Below, in pieces: positions 45,369 to 56,258 of a DNA stretch of 64,000 nt. This DNA comes from an uncultured Clostridia bacterium. Lineage in GTDB: Bacteria > Bacillota > Clostridia > Lachnospirales > CAG-274. The notes under the pieces were generated by a model. The model worked only from the letters and a program-made list of their open reading frames with translations, had not been told where the DNA came from and searched no databases. The stretch covers positions 33,311 through 97,310 of the forward strand of contig CANRBC010000010.1 in the NCBI GenBank assembly GCA_947628755.1. The letters are read 5' to 3'. How positions within the stretch are numbered: position 1 is the first letter of the stretch; every line of letters begins with the position of its first letter. Position numbers and translations under genes: made by a program.

Positions 45369-45410
45369 GGAAAACAATGAAATTTTCTGAAAATAGAAGG
45401 GATGATATAA

Positions 45411-48143
45411 ATGAATAAAAGATTCTGTATTTGTCGGTTATTGACAATTCTTATTATATGTCTGCTTCTCGGGGGCTTTGCGGAGGCGGGCAAGTATGAT
45501 ATGGGCGGTATAGTTACGGTTGCCGCGGAAGGCTCCGATGAACCGGTTTATCAAAGCCTTCAGGATTTTTCCGGCAAAAAGGTGGGAATGATAACAGGAA
45601 CGGTTCAAGACCAGCTTCTTGACGGGGTTGTAGAAGGTACGATACACCAATATTATGATGATTTTTCATCACAGCTGCTGGCGCTGAGTACGGGAACACT
45701 TGATGCACTCATAACGGATATGCCCATAGCCGAGCTTGCTGCGGCGCGTCAGCCGGAGTTTGCAATATTCCCCGAAACCGTAGCGCCTGACAGCTACGGT
45801 CTCGGTCTTCAGAAGGACAGTCCGCTGACAGAGAAGGTAAATGCTATAATAAAAAAATACGAAAACGACGGTACCCTGCAGGCGCTTCGTGAAAAATGGC
45901 TTGGTGCAGACGAGAGCAAAAAGACAATAGACATAGGCGATTATGATGCGCCTAACGGTACCCTTAGATATGTTCACGATTCCACTCTTGAGCCTATGAG
46001 CTATGTGGGAGGAAACGGTCAGTCCCTGGGACTTGAGGTAGAGCTTGTTTCTCTTATAGCAAAGGAGCTTGGCATGGAGCTTGATATTACCCAGGGAACA
46101 TTCAATGCGCTTATTCCCATGCTTGCAAGCGGACGTGCCGATATTGTTTCCGGCTCCATAAGTATAACGGAGGAACGCAGGGAGAGTATTGACCTTACAG
46201 AACCCCACTACATAGGCGGAACGGTGCTTCTTGTCCGTGCAGAGGATATTGGAATAGCTTCAAAGCAGGAAAGCGGCAGCTTCCTCAGCGGCTTACACAA
46301 CAGCTTCAATAAGACGTTTATTCAGGAAAACCGTTGGAAAATGATACTTTCAGGTCTTGAGGTGACCTTTGCCATATCTGTATTTTCAGCGCTGTTCGGC
46401 ACTATACTGGGCTTCGGGCTGTGTCTTCTGCGCAGAAGCCGTTTTAAGGCGGTTTCCCGAATCACCGCAGTATTTATACGCCTTATACAGGGCATACCCG
46501 TACTTGTGCTGCTTATGCTTATGTTTTATGTGGTATTTGCAAGGGCGCAGCTTAGCGGTATAGTTGTTTCTATTGCGGCATTTTCAATTAATTTTGCGGT
46601 GTATGTGTCCGAAATGATGCGTACCGGCATAGATGCCGTTGATAAGGGACAGTGGGAGGCGGCTACGGCTATCGGCTTTAATCGTGTGAGAACATTTACA
46701 AGAATAATTGCCCCGCAGGCGCTTCGGCATATACTTCCGGTCTATAAGGGAGAGTTTATTTCCATGGTCAAGATGACCTCGGTTGTAGGATATATTGCGG
46801 TGCAGGATCTCACAAAAGCCACAGACCTTATACGCAGCCGTACCTTTGAGGCATTCTTTCCGCTTATAGCGTCGGCGGCTATATACTTCGTACTGGCATG
46901 GGCGCTGACCTCACTTTTGGGTATCGCCGAAAGGCGGACAGGTGCGAAAGCACGCCGCAAACATGCAAGCCGGCTCACAGCAATTATAGAAAGCGCCGAA
47001 AAAAGCCTTGACACAAAGGGCAAAACCGTAAATCCAACGAAGGAGACAGGCAGCGCGGAACCCGTTATTGCCATTTCCCATCTTAAAAAAGTCTATCCCA
47101 ACGTTACGCCTCTTGGAGATGTCAACGCGGAAATTTTTAAAGGCGATGTCATAACAATTATAGGACCCTCCGGCACAGGAAAAAGCACTCTGCTGCGCTG
47201 CGTCAACCGTCTGGAGATGCCCACAAGCGGAGAAATCAAGGTTTTTGGAAAGGATACTTCTGATAAAAAAGCGAATCTTAATCTGCTCAGGCAGCGCATG
47301 GGTATGGTGTTCCAGTCCTTCAACCTGTTTGGTCATCTGACTGTAATCGAAAATGTAATTCTTGCGCCTACTGTGTTAAAAGGCGTGCCAAGACAGAAAG
47401 CGCTCATTAACGGAATGGAGCTTTTGCGCATGGTGGGAATGGCGCAGAAGGCGGCAAGCTATCCCGACGAGCTGTCAGGCGGACAAAAACAGAGGGTAGC
47501 AATAGCCCGAACACTTGCCATGGACCCTGAAATCGTGCTTTTTGATGAGCCTACGTCAGCCCTTGACCCGACAATGGTAGGAGAGGTGCTTAGCGTAATG
47601 AAGCGGCTTGCTGCGGAAGGGCTTACCATGATGATAGTTACACATGAAATGCAGTTTGCCCGTGATGTTTCCACACGAATTTTTTATATGGACGAGGGTA
47701 TTATCTACGAGGAAGGTACTCCTGACGAAATCTTTGACGCTCCGAAGCAGGATAAGACGCGAGCCTTTGTAAAGAGGCTTAAAACCCTTACTCTTACTGT
47801 GGAATCCTTGGACTATGATTTTATCGGTATGTCTGAAAGTATACGTCAGTTTGGGGAAAAGAATCTGCTGTCTAAAAAGCAAGTGGAAAGGCTTCTCCGT
47901 GTGTATGAGGAAATTCTGGCACAGAATCTTGTTCTTACGAATAAAGCGGAATTTCCTATAACGGTTTCGGCAGAGTATTCGGAGAAGGAAGACAGTCTTG
48001 AAATGCGTTTTGCATGGCGTGGAGAGCGTTATGACCCTATGGAGGACGGCGACGAGCTTTCAATTATGCTTGTAAAGGCTTCGGTCAGTGGATTCAGCTA
48101 CGAGCATAGGGACGGCGCAAACAGCCTTGTAATAAAAATATAG
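45411..48143 (+). CDS. Fused amino-acid ABC transporter (binding, permease, ATPase) with C-terminal HATPase-like domain
   Basis: The 910-residue product joins a signal peptide, two SBP_bac_3 stretches (about 40-165, shortened, and 165-290, with [14 protein letters not shown] and [15 protein letters not shown]), a HisM-type permease (about 305-520, [17 protein letters not shown]) and a GlnQ-type ATPase (about 551-790, Walker [28 protein letters not shown]). The last 115 residues do not belong to ABC ATPases: [14 protein letters not shown] and [18 protein letters not shown] align with FVDNGSPYNPLEKE and VEYEYSEGMNRLTLKK of the phosphatase HATPase, but lack the ATP-site Asn-Gly and GLG residues. 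A regulatory role through the STAS protein is my inference. Confidence 0.85.
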   Translation: MNKRFCICRLLTILIICLLLGGFAEAGKYDMGGIVTVAAEGSDEPVYQSLQDFSGKKVGMITGTVQDQLLDGVVEGTIHQYYDDFSSQLLALSTGTLDALITDMPIAELAAARQPEFAIFPETVAPDSYGLGLQKDSPLTEKVNAIIKKYENDGTLQALREKWLGADESKKTIDIGDYDAPNGTLRYVHDSTLEPMSYVGGNGQSLGLEVELVSLIAKELGMELDITQGTFNALIPMLASGRADIVSGSISITEERRESIDLTEPHYIGGTVLLVRAEDIGIASKQESGSFLSGLHNSFNKTFIQENRWKMILSGLEVTFAISVFSALFGTILGFGLCLLRRSRFKAVSRITAVFIRLIQGIPVLVLLMLMFYVVFARAQLSGIVVSIAAFSINFAVYVSEMMRTGIDAVDKGQWEAATAIGFNRVRTFTRIIAPQALRHILPVYKGEFISMVKMTSVVGYIAVQDLTKATDLIRSRTFEAFFPLIASAAIYFVLAWALTSLLGIAERRTGAKARRKHASRLTAIIESAEKSLDTKGKTVNPTKETGSAEPVIAISHLKKVYPNVTPLGDVNAEIFKGDVITIIGPSGTGKSTLLRCVNRLEMPTSGEIKVFGKDTSDKKANLNLLRQRMGMVFQSFNLFGHLTVIENVILAPTVLKGVPRQKALINGMELLRMVGMAQKAASYPDELSGGQKQRVAIARTLAMDPEIVLFDEPTSALDPTMVGEVLSVMKRLAAEGLTMMIVTHEMQFARDVSTRIFYMDEGIIYEEGTPDEIFDAPKQDKTRAFVKRLKTLTLTVESLDYDFIGMSESIRQFGEKNLLSKKQVERLLRVYEEILAQNLVLTNKAEFPITVSAEYSEKEDSLEMRFAWRGERYDPMEDGDELSIMLVKASVSGFSYEHRDGANSLVIKI

Positions 48144-48186
48144 CATACGACAGAATGATTTTTGAAAGAGAGAGGTGCAAGGATTA

Positions 48187-49592
48187 ATGTTATCAATGGA
48201 AAAAATATTTCATGTAAGGGAAGCCGGCTCTACAGTGAAAACGGAGGTTCTGGCAGGAGTTACGACCTTTATGACCATGGCATATATTCTCATGGTCAAT
48301 TCCGGAATGTTTGCGGAGCTTCCGGGGGTGTCATACAACGCAATTTATATTGCGACTGCAATTTCCGCCTGTATCGGTACGATATTAATAGGACTTCTTG
48401 CAAATCTGCCCCTGGCACAGGCATCTGCCATGGGCTCCAACGCTTTCTTTGTCTATACGGTATGTCTTGGCTTTGGGTTAGGCTATGCCAATGCCCTGGT
48501 ACTTATTCTGATTGACGGCATACTGTTCATACTGCTTACGGTGACAGGGCTGCGAAAGAAAATATTTGAGGCTATTCCCACATCGGTAAGGGTGTCGATA
48601 CCAGCAGGAGTCGGACTGTTTATTGCCCTTATCGGGCTTAAGGATTCCGGCATAGTTGTGGCAGACCCCTCTACCTATGTCAACCTTGCATCCTTCAACA
48701 TTCTATTCGGAAATGTGGCGTGGAAGGATATTATGCCTATGCTTGTCACACTTTCCGCTTTAACTGCGATTGCGGTTCTGTCATGCAGGAAAATAAAGGG
48801 CGCTGTGCTCTGGGGCATACTTGGAGGAACGATTCTGTATTATATTCTTGGCTTTACTGTTTCCGGATTTTATGAAGGTTTTACAGATGATCTGAATTTT
48901 AACCCCTTTGTGGCATTTGTGGACTTTGGCACACAGGCGTTTGGCAAGGTTTTTACGGAAGGCTTTGATTTTTCGCCATATCTGGCAGAGCACAGCAGAC
49001 CGGAGCTTGCTATATTGATTGCGACAACTGCCCTTGCTTTCTGTCTGGTGGATATGTTTGATACCATAGGCACCCTGTATGGAGCCTGTGCCAGAGGAAA
49101 TATTTTGACCGAAGAGGGAGAAGTGCCAAACTTAGATAAGGCGATGCTTGCGGATGCATAGCTACCGTGTGCGGCGCAGTCTGCGGCACATCTACGGTAA
49201 GCTCTTATGTGGAGGCTTCCACAGGCATTGCAGAGGGCGGAAAGACAGGTATGGCTGCCATGGTGACGGGAGCGCTGTTTTTTGTCAGTATGTTTCTAAG
49301 CCCGATTGCCATGCTTGTACCGGGGTGCGCCACATCGGCGGCGCTCATATATGTAGGAATCATGATGATGAACTGCGCCAGAAATATAGACTGGCTTAAA
49401 ACAGAGGATGCGGTTCCGGCATTTCTGACTTTGGCAATGATGCCTATGACCTACAATATTTCTTACGGCATTGCCTTCGGCGTGATTTCTCATGTGCTTA
49501 TAAGCGTGTTTACCGGAAAGGCAAAGGAAGTAAAAGCCGGAACATGGATAATAGCGGCGCTCTTTGCCCTCATGTTCTTTGTGACACATTAA
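48187..49592 (+). pseudogene. NCS2-family purine/xanthine permease, frameshifted
   Basis: The first ORF (to 49161) is a GhxP-type NCS2 permease (TEVLAGVTTFMTMAYILMVN cut, ASAMGSNAFFVYTV and LVDMFDTIGTLYG), and the second (49167-49592) continues with VCGTSTVSSYVEASTGIAEGG and the last helices. The first frame stops in LADA-TAG, where one inserted base (GCA-ATA-GCT) restores ADAIATVCGAVCG. It is therefore one gene of about 468 codons with a -1 frameshift near 49157. It would take up adenine, guanine or hypoxanthine. The ATG at 48187 has AGAGAGGTG upstream. Confidence 0.82.
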
Positions 49593-49690
49593 TAAAAAGT
49601 GATAATGCTTTTTGACTGTTATATTTTTGGTCGTTCCAAAGCAAAAACAATGCAGATATTACGTTAAACAAAAATTTACCTAAATAAAAT

Positions 49691-49737
49691 AGAGCTGTCC
49701 CATTATGACCTTTTCATAAATCATAATGGGACAGCCC
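49691..49737. repeat. Palindromic intergenic element, copy 4
   Basis: AGAGCTGTCCCATTATGA pairs with TCATAATGGGACAGCCCT, followed by TTTT. The upstream flank TTAAACAAAAATTTACC and TAAATAAAATAGAG matches the flanks of copies 1 and 3. It lies between the convergent NCS2 and cwlD genes and can terminate both. Confidence 0.8.
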
Positions 49738-49753
49738 TTTTTAAATAATATCG

Positions 49754-50446
49754 TTATGCTGCGCCCTCGCCGTAATAATCCAATATACCTATGTATATCG
49801 CCCATGCCAGCCGGGACTGATACTCCTCGTCCATTAGCTTGTCGTGTTCAACGCTGTTGCTCAGAAAGCCGCACTCCACTATTACCGAGGGTATTTTTAT
49901 TTCCTTTAGCACATAATAGGCGGTGTTGGACTTGGCAATACGGGTATTGTTCATGTCCACTACCTCTCTGAGCCTTGCCTGTATGCTATCGGCAAGCCTT
50001 TTGCCCTCTTGGGAGCTTTTGTAATAGAATACCTGCGCGCCCTTTGCCCCTGCCTGGGGAAATGAATTCTGATGTATGCTTATGAACATATCCGCATTTC
50101 TGCCGTTGGCAATATCCGCTCTGCTCTTAAGGTCGCCTCTTTTGTTTTCGGAAAGAGAGCTGTCCTCGGTTCTTGTGGATACCACCACAGCGCCGCCCTG
50201 CTCCAGAAAGCCGCGGAGCTTCTCGGCTATGGCAAGGTTTATGGTCTTTTCCGTGACGCCGTCGGAGGCTACCTTTCCCGGGTCAAAGCCGCCGTGTCCC
50301 GGGTCTATGACTATACACTTCTTGTCTACGGGAAGCACGGATACCGCAATATTTTCGTCATAATAGGTCTTGCCTGCGCCCAGGAATATAATAAGAATAT
50401 AGAGAATGGTAAGAGTTTTGTTTCTCGACACTCTCAGCTGCCGCAT
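49754..50446 (-). CDS. cwlD: N-acetylmuramoyl-L-alanine amidase CwlD
   Basis: The 230-residue product has an N-terminal signal or anchor helix (KTLTILYILIIFLGAGK) and an amidase_3 domain with zinc ligands in DPGHGGFDPG, Glu in EKTINLAIAEKL and His in ISIHQNSFPQ, and the catalytic Glu in IVECGFLSN. Length and the N-terminal helix match CwlD, which with PdaA makes muramic-delta-lactam in the spore cortex. This supports a spore-forming host. Confidence 0.88.
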   Translation of the reverse strand: MRQLRVSRNKTLTILYILIIFLGAGKTYYDENIAVSVLPVDKKCIVIDPGHGGFDPGKVASDGVTEKTINLAIAEKLRGFLEQGGAVVVSTRTEDSSLSENKRGDLKSRADIANGRNADMFISIHQNSFPQAGAKGAQVFYYKSSQEGKRLADSIQARLREVVDMNNTRIAKSNTAYYVLKEIKIPSVIVECGFLSNSVEHDKLMDEEYQSRLAWAIYIGILDYYGEGAA

Positions 50447-50499
50447 AATACCACTACCTTAAGGATATATGATAATATATGCTTTCTCCAAGCCTTGTA

Positions 50500-53400
50500 T
50501 TACTTTTCGTTTCTCTCTCTTATTTTCTCCCATACGTTTTTTGAGCTGCAGTTTTCATCACGCTCCGCCCCTCTGCCGTATTTATAGCGGCATATTTCGT
50601 CATAAGGACAATAATCGCATACACGGGAGGAAAGCAAAGGTCTGACGCTTACGTTACCCGACGTTATGTCGTTTCCTATATCCCTTACGGTATTGTTCAC
50701 AAATTTTCTCAGCTCGTTAAATTCACTGTCGGAAACGGCTGCCGCCTTCATAATGCTGCGTATGCTGCTTGCCTTTGCGGCTTCGTCCGTATCTATTGCT
50801 TTGTCCATGGCTTTATACACGTTTTCGTCCTCAAGTATAATGCCTTTAAGACTGTATTTGTTAAGGAGATATTCCGCCGCCTTTTCCACACTGTCAGCAG
50901 GCAGAGCGTCTATAACAGGGTCGTTTATATGGAAATAGAACATACCTGCAGGAACATAGTCCTTTTTCTCCGTCCTTTTGCCGCTTCGCACAAAGGCGTC
51001 TATGTACATAGGCAGCTGCAGCTGTATACCATAGTACAAATCAGTAAGGCTTATATCCCTGTCGGAGCTTTTGTAGTCTATTATTTTGGTATAGACCTTT
51101 CCGTCCTTTTCCATAATGTCAACTCTGTCTATGCGTCCCGTCATCATCATTTTTCTGCCGTTGTTCAGCTCTATTATTATAGGCGGGAGCTTTTCGTGAG
51201 GTCCAAAGCCTATTTCGTAGCCTAAGGGCTCAAAATAGCCCTCCTTTATCTGCTCGGATATTGCCCAGATGCTCCGTCCCAATATTCTTTTAACTCTTTG
51301 CGTAAGCTGCTTATAACGGGCGGTGGAGCTGAGTATATCCGTACCCATCTGAGCAATTATTTTGTCCACTCCTGCGTCTACTATACTGTCTATTTCGGCT
51401 CTGTCAAGAGTTCTCCAATCCTTGTCGCCTGACGCCAGCTCCTTTGAAAAGTCCTCCAGCACATAGTGATATATATTTCCTGCATCTCTTGGCTTTATTT
51501 CATATACGAGCCTTTCTCTCGCCTTAATTATATATTTCATAAAGAAGGAAAAGGGGCATTTTGCAAATGTTTCAAGCCTTGATATGCTTGAAAAAATATT
51601 GTCGGGATATATGCTCTGTGTCAAGCTCTCGTCAAGATATTCCGTTTCCTCCTGCTTTGAAATACCCTGCATAACATACTCCAGCCTTTGGGAATAGCCG
51701 TCGTTTTTACTGAAATAGCTGTAAATATCCCTGTACAGTGGAGAAAGCTCTCCACCCTTTGAAATTTGCCCTATAAGCATATCAAAGGCAGAGCTCTCCG
51801 CTGTAATATCCGATACATCAAGACTTAATGCCTCTATGGATTTAACCTCCATATCCTTGAAAATATCCAGTATTTTGAATATGACGGCAGAGGGCGTAAG
51901 TCGGTCGCCCTTTGTATTGCCGGTGGCGTATGTAATACAAATATAGTCCCTGGGCTTTGCCATACAGGTGTATATTTCAAAACGCTCTGAATTTATCTCA
52001 TGAATACTGTCGGGAGCTACCTCAAAGGCGTTGGCGGTAAGGTATTCTCTTTCTCTGTCGTTGAAAATACCCTTTACCTCCTTATAGGAGGGAACAGAGC
52101 CTTCGTTTACTCCAAGCATAAATACCGCCCTTACCTCGGGAAGTATAGTTCTGCCTATATCTCCCACTACAAGCATATCCTGTACCGCAGGTATCACGCC
52201 TATTGTGGCAGTTGAAAGTCCCGCTCTTATTATTCTTGAAAACTCCTTTGGCGTTACCCTTTCATCTCCAAGTATTGCCACAGCCTTTTGGAATACGTCG
52301 GCTATCATATCCCACACGCTTCTGTTTACCATTGCCGAGGACAAATCGTTGTCCCTTTCGTTTTGCTCTATTATTTCATTATGTCTTTTGTCTGCCTCAA
52401 TAGAGCCTATAAGCTCAAATACTCTTTGCGCTATTTCCCTTACCCTGTATTTTCTGTTGTATGCTATATTGTCAGTAAGAGGTGAGAGCAGCGTTACGAC
52501 CTTGTTTTTGAATCCGTTTATTTCGTTATAGTCAAAGTCTTTGCCAAAGCCGTAAATCCACTCCTTATTTTTCCACATATAGCCCTTTATACCGTTAGCC
52601 AGCACATAGTTTTCAATATTGAAAACGTCGTTTTCGTCTACGGGAGCGTACCCCGTCTTCAGGAATCTGAAAACGGCGTCGTTTCCGAAATTGGTAGAAG
52701 CAATATCCACGGCAGACAGTATAAGCTCCGTAAGAGGATGACTCATAATGCTGCGTCTTCTGTCCAGAAAGTTGGGTATGCCGTGTCTGTTAAGGCTGTG
52801 GCACAATGCCATCTCATAATCGGGCGAGCCGGATATTACGGCTATATCCCCATAGCGCCAGCCCTTGTCCCTTACCAGCTTTACAATACTCCTGCACACA
52901 AAGTCTATTTCCGAATACTTGTCAGCTCCCTTGTATATCTCTATGCTTTTAGGTATGCCCTTATATGCTTTTGGCATATAGCTCATATAGTTTTCGCTAA
53001 GGTGAATAAGAGCCTTGTCCCTTTGTCTGTGATTTTTGTCAAGATAAAGAGGCTTCTCTATTTTTATTCCCTTTCTTTCTGCAAGGGCGGTAAGTCTGTT
53101 TATTGTAAACTTGGTCTTGTAATAGGGGTCGAAGGGCTCAAGCTGAGAGTACGATATTTTATCGCTGTTAATATTAATGGCTATATTTACCCTTTCGGCG
53201 CACTCCATAAGCCTTTCTATAACGCAATACTCCTGTGGAGTAAAGCCCATAAAGCCGTCAAGCCATATTTCGTCATTACACATACCGCTGTTCGGTATAT
53301 ATTCCGCAAGAAGCTCAAGTATATCGTCCTTTGAAACATAGTCCCTGCTGAGCCACTTTATATACTCCCTGTATATAAGCTCAGTATCCTTTAGCTTCAT

Positions 53401-53850
53401 TTTAAGATTGCCCTCCTCCATAGTATCAATAGAGGCGGCTATTATATCGGGAGTGACGTTGTATCTTATAAGCTCGCCTATTGCCGAGCACATATTGTCG
53501 GTAAAGCCCTGCTTGTCAAGGCTTTTGCCGAAAAACTCCAGCTTGTCCCCAAGGGAATATGTTATTTTTCTTACAAGCATAGCTTTGCTCACATCGTCAA
53601 GCATAGCCTTACCCTTTGCGCCGTTCTTGCCAATAAGGTGATATGCAAGATGACGGAAGCTGAAAACGCTTGTGTTTATTATAACGCCGTTTTCGGAAGC
53701 GGCGGTCAGCAGTCTTTCGGACTCCATTGAGAACTGCTCCGGCACAATATAAAGAAGAGTTTTGCTCATGGAATCCTTCTGTGTAATCTCATTTATACAT
53801 TGTGTAGTTTTTCCGCTGCCCGTTTTGCCAAATATATATCTCAAGCTCAT
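50500..53850 (-). CDS. addB: ATP-dependent helicase/nuclease subunit B (AddB)
   Basis: The 1116-residue product starts MSLRYIFGKTGSGKTTQC at 53850, after AGAGAGGTG; the track ORF extends further upstream without support. It has Walker A GKTGSGKTT, a degenerate helicase body, and the C-terminal PD-(D/E)xK nuclease with IIDYKSSDRDI. Cys residues in FAKCPFSFFMKY and CDYCPYDEIC form the iron-sulfur staple typical of AddB. With AddA it processes double-strand breaks for RecA loading. addA is not in the window. Confidence 0.94.
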   Translation of the reverse strand: MSLRYIFGKTGSGKTTQCINEITQKDSMSKTLLYIVPEQFSMESERLLTAASENGVIINTSVFSFRHLAYHLIGKNGAKGKAMLDDVSKAMLVRKITYSLGDKLEFFGKSLDKQGFTDNMCSAIGELIRYNVTPDIIAASIDTMEEGNLKMKLKDTELIYREYIKWLSRDYVSKDDILELLAEYIPNSGMCNDEIWLDGFMGFTPQEYCVIERLMECAERVNIAININSDKISYSQLEPFDPYYKTKFTINRLTALAERKGIKIEKPLYLDKNHRQRDKALIHLSENYMSYMPKAYKGIPKSIEIYKGADKYSEIDFVCRSIVKLVRDKGWRYGDIAVISGSPDYEMALCHSLNRHGIPNFLDRRRSIMSHPLTELILSAVDIASTNFGNDAVFRFLKTGYAPVDENDVFNIENYVLANGIKGYMWKNKEWIYGFGKDFDYNEINGFKNKVVTLLSPLTDNIAYNRKYRVREIAQRVFELIGSIEADKRHNEIIEQNERDNDLSSAMVNRSVWDMIADVFQKAVAILGDERVTPKEFSRIIRAGLSTATIGVIPAVQDMLVVGDIGRTILPEVRAVFMLGVNEGSVPSYKEVKGIFNDREREYLTANAFEVAPDSIHEINSERFEIYTCMAKPRDYICITYATGNTKGDRLTPSAVIFKILDIFKDMEVKSIEALSLDVSDITAESSAFDMLIGQISKGGELSPLYRDIYSYFSKNDGYSQRLEYVMQGISKQEETEYLDESLTQSIYPDNIFSSISRLETFAKCPFSFFMKYIIKARERLVYEIKPRDAGNIYHYVLEDFSKELASGDKDWRTLDRAEIDSIVDAGVDKIIAQMGTDILSSTARYKQLTQRVKRILGRSIWAISEQIKEGYFEPLGYEIGFGPHEKLPPIIIELNNGRKMMMTGRIDRVDIMEKDGKVYTKIIDYKSSDRDISLTDLYYGIQLQLPMYIDAFVRSGKRTEKKDYVPAGMFYFHINDPVIDALPADSVEKAAEYLLNKYSLKGIILEDENVYKAMDKAIDTDEAAKASSIRSIMKAAAVSDSEFNELRKFVNNTVRDIGNDITSGNVSVRPLLSSRVCDYCPYDEICRYKYGRGAERDENCSSKNVWEKIRERNEK

Positions 53851-53941
53851 AATATCACCTCTCTTTATAAGTATATCATAAACGGCGGCTATTGATAATA
53901 TAATTTTACTAAAAGATAAAAAACTGCGAAAGGAGATATGT

Positions 53942-54343
53942 ATGCAGTCCAGAATTTTTGTTGTAAAGCTCAGAGATATAATAAAGACGGCAGTATTCGC
54001 TCTTCTGGGAACGGCTATAATAGCGGCAATACTGATATTTCTTCTGGGAGGTAAGGGGGAATACAAGGAGGGTACATACAACTCCGAGATAATACTCCAC
54101 GGAAGCCCCGTAGAGGTAAGCGTAAGGGTAAGCAAAAACGAAATAGAGGAAATAACGTTAGGCGATATGGACGAAACACAAGCGGTATTCTATCCTACGT
54201 TCAATTCCTGCGTTGAAGAGCTTGCTTCCGCCGTAATAGAAAACCAGAGTACGGACATAGAGGTAAATAAGGACTATGAGGTAAGCGAGGGCATACTTCT
54301 TCAGGCTGTGGACAGCGCCTTGGAAAAGGCAAAAAGGAAGTAA
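53942..54343 (+). CDS. Membrane-anchored FMN-binding-like small protein
   Basis: The 133-residue product has one N-terminal helix (TAVFALLGTAIIAAILIFLLGG at about 16-37) and an extracytoplasmic domain starting YKEGTYNSEIILHGSPVEVSVRV, ending SEGILLQAVDSALEKAK. The pattern resembles FMN-binding domain proteins of Clostridia (G-Y-x-E...I.x.I then C-terminal A-V-x-x-A-L), but the covalent-flavin Ser/Thr motif is not evident. It is divergent from addB with its own AAAGGAGAT site. Function unknown. Confidence 0.6.
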   Translation: MQSRIFVVKLRDIIKTAVFALLGTAIIAAILIFLLGGKGEYKEGTYNSEIILHGSPVEVSVRVSKNEIEEITLGDMDETQAVFYPTFNSCVEELASAVIENQSTDIEVNKDYEVSEGILLQAVDSALEKAKRK

Positions 54344-54360
54344 TACCTCATAATAAAAAT

Positions 54361-54411
54361 GACCCTGTCGGCAGCGCTGCGTATAAAACGCATTTGGCTG
54401 CAGACAGGGTC
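54361..54411. terminator. Bidirectional terminator
   Basis: GACCCTGTCGGCAGC and GCTGCAGACAGGGTC form a long stem with an inner GCG/CGC pair. It lies between the convergent FMN-binding-like gene and pepF. Confidence 0.75.
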
Positions 54412-54422
54412 TTGTGTTATGT

Positions 54423-56204
54423 CTATACCGTCAGCTTTTCCATATCATCCAGAAGTCCCTCGAATACCTTCATGGCTCTTTCCACAGGCTCGCTCTTTGT
54501 CATATCCACCCCTGCGTCCTTAAGCAAATCTATAGAATATTTTGAAGAACCGCTTTTAAGGAAATCTATATATTTTTCCGCGCCGTTTTCATTCAGTATT
54601 TTTTCCGAAAGAGTAATTGCGGCGCTGTATCCCGTAGCATACTGATATACATAAAAGGCGGTGTAGAAGTGAGGTATTCTCGCCCATTCCCATGATATTT
54701 TTTCATTGTTATTAATATCCTTGCCGTAATATTTTGCATTCAGCTCAGAATATAGCCTGCACATATTTTCAAATGTAAGGGTTTCTCCCCGCTCTGCCAT
54801 AGTATGGGTCTCCAGCTCAAATTCCGCAAACATGGTCTGTCTGAAAAGAGTGCCTCTGAACTGCTCCATAAAGTAATTGAGCAGATATTTCTTTTCGTTT
54901 GTATCCGTAACGGTATTAAGGAGATGGCGCATAAGCAGCGCTTCGTTTACGGTAGACGCTACCTCCGCCACAAATATGGTGTAATCTCCGTAAACCACAG
55001 GCTGATTATCCCATGTATAGTGGGAATGCATGGCGTGTCCCATTTCATGCGCCAGTGTGAACATAGAATTGACTGTATCGTCATAGTTAAGAGACACAAA
55101 GGGATGACAGCCGTAAGCTCCCCAGCTGTACGCCCCGCTTCTTTTGCCCTTGTTTTCGTATATGTCTACCCAGCCCTCTGTGTTGAGAGCCTTTTCAAGC
55201 AGATTACAGTATTTCTCCCCAAGAGGTTTAAGCGCTTCAAGCACCGTTGACTTTGCCTCCTCATAGGTTTTCCTTGTATCGAAATTGTCGACCAAGGGCG
55301 TATATATGTCGTACATATCCATATCCCCGATACCCAGTATCTTCTTTCTCAGTCTTATATATCTGTGCATAAGCGGAAGATGTCTGTTTACAGTTTCTAT
55401 AAGGCTGTGATATACCTCTGTGGGGATATTGCCCGAAAAGAGCATTGCCTCCAGAGCAGAGGAATAATTTCTTATATTTGCGTTGAACACGTCCTTTTTG
55501 ACAGAAGCGGAATATATGGCTGCAAGGGTATTTTTCTGAGCGTAGTAGCTGTCGTATACATTGTTGAAGGCAGAGCGTCTGAGCTCTCTGTCCTTACTTT
55601 CAAGGCAGGAGGAATATGTGCCGTGAGTAAGGGTATGCTCCTCTCCCTTGCTGTCAACGGCGTTTTTGAACTTTATATCGGCATTGTTGAGCATATAGAA
55701 TATGTTTGACGGTCCTTGAGCTATTTCATATACCTGAGCCAATATTTCCTCCTTGTCGGCAGACAGTATATGCTCGGAGCTTCTTAAAATATCCTCTATA
55801 TAATGCCTATACTCTTTAAGCTCCTTGTCCATGGCGCTTATAAGCTCCTGCTTATCCATAGCCAATATTGCAGGCTCTATAAAGGCGACAGCCTTGGAAT
55901 ACAGCGTCAGAAGCCTGTCAGCCTTTCCGCTCAGCTCTTGATACAGAGTGTTTGCGCTGTTCTCGTTTGCTCTGAGATTTGCATAAACATAGAGCTGCTC
56001 CACATTAAGGGAAATACTGTCTCTGAGCTTAAGACAGGAGTACAGTCCTTTTATATCCAAGCTCCCTGCATACTTTTCAAGCTCCCCAAATGACGCTTCG
56101 GTACTGTCGTATGTCCTTTGCCAAAGCTCGTCGCTTTCAAAAAGGTCCTCGATATTCCATTTAAATTCTTTCTTTATTTCATTCCGTGACAATATTTTTT
56201 TCAT
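54423..56204 (-). CDS. pepF: Oligoendopeptidase F (M3B peptidase)
   Basis: The 593-residue product has the M3 zinc site HEMGHAMHSHYT (HExxH) with the third ligand Glu in FVAEVASTVNEALL about 28 residues on, and the usual N-terminal helical domain. PepF cuts short peptides in the cytoplasm and helps recycle signal or nutrient peptides. Length is standard. Confidence 0.94.
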   Translation of the reverse strand: MKKILSRNEIKKEFKWNIEDLFESDELWQRTYDSTEASFGELEKYAGSLDIKGLYSCLKLRDSISLNVEQLYVYANLRANENSANTLYQELSGKADRLLTLYSKAVAFIEPAILAMDKQELISAMDKELKEYRHYIEDILRSSEHILSADKEEILAQVYEIAQGPSNIFYMLNNADIKFKNAVDSKGEEHTLTHGTYSSCLESKDRELRRSAFNNVYDSYYAQKNTLAAIYSASVKKDVFNANIRNYSSALEAMLFSGNIPTEVYHSLIETVNRHLPLMHRYIRLRKKILGIGDMDMYDIYTPLVDNFDTRKTYEEAKSTVLEALKPLGEKYCNLLEKALNTEGWVDIYENKGKRSGAYSWGAYGCHPFVSLNYDDTVNSMFTLAHEMGHAMHSHYTWDNQPVVYGDYTIFVAEVASTVNEALLMRHLLNTVTDTNEKKYLLNYFMEQFRGTLFRQTMFAEFELETHTMAERGETLTFENMCRLYSELNAKYYGKDINNNEKISWEWARIPHFYTAFYVYQYATGYSAAITLSEKILNENGAEKYIDFLKSGSSKYSIDLLKDAGVDMTKSEPVERAMKVFEGLLDDMEKLTV

Positions 56205-56229
56205 TTTTTTAAAAATCTCCTTTTTTATG

Positions 56230-56258
56230 TTGCGAAAATTTATAATTTAATATATAAT
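56230..56258 (+). promoter_or_regulatory. Sigma-A promoter of glgA
   Basis: TTGCGA at 56230-56235, a 17-bp spacer and TATAAT at 56253-56258 predict a start near 56265 and a leader of about 90 nt before the ATG. Confidence 0.6.

Noticed and set aside
53851-54135. N-terminal extension of AddB in the ORF track
   Set aside because: It overlaps the divergent gene at 53942; the Walker A start MSLRYIFGKTGSGKT at 53850 has a good ribosome binding site.
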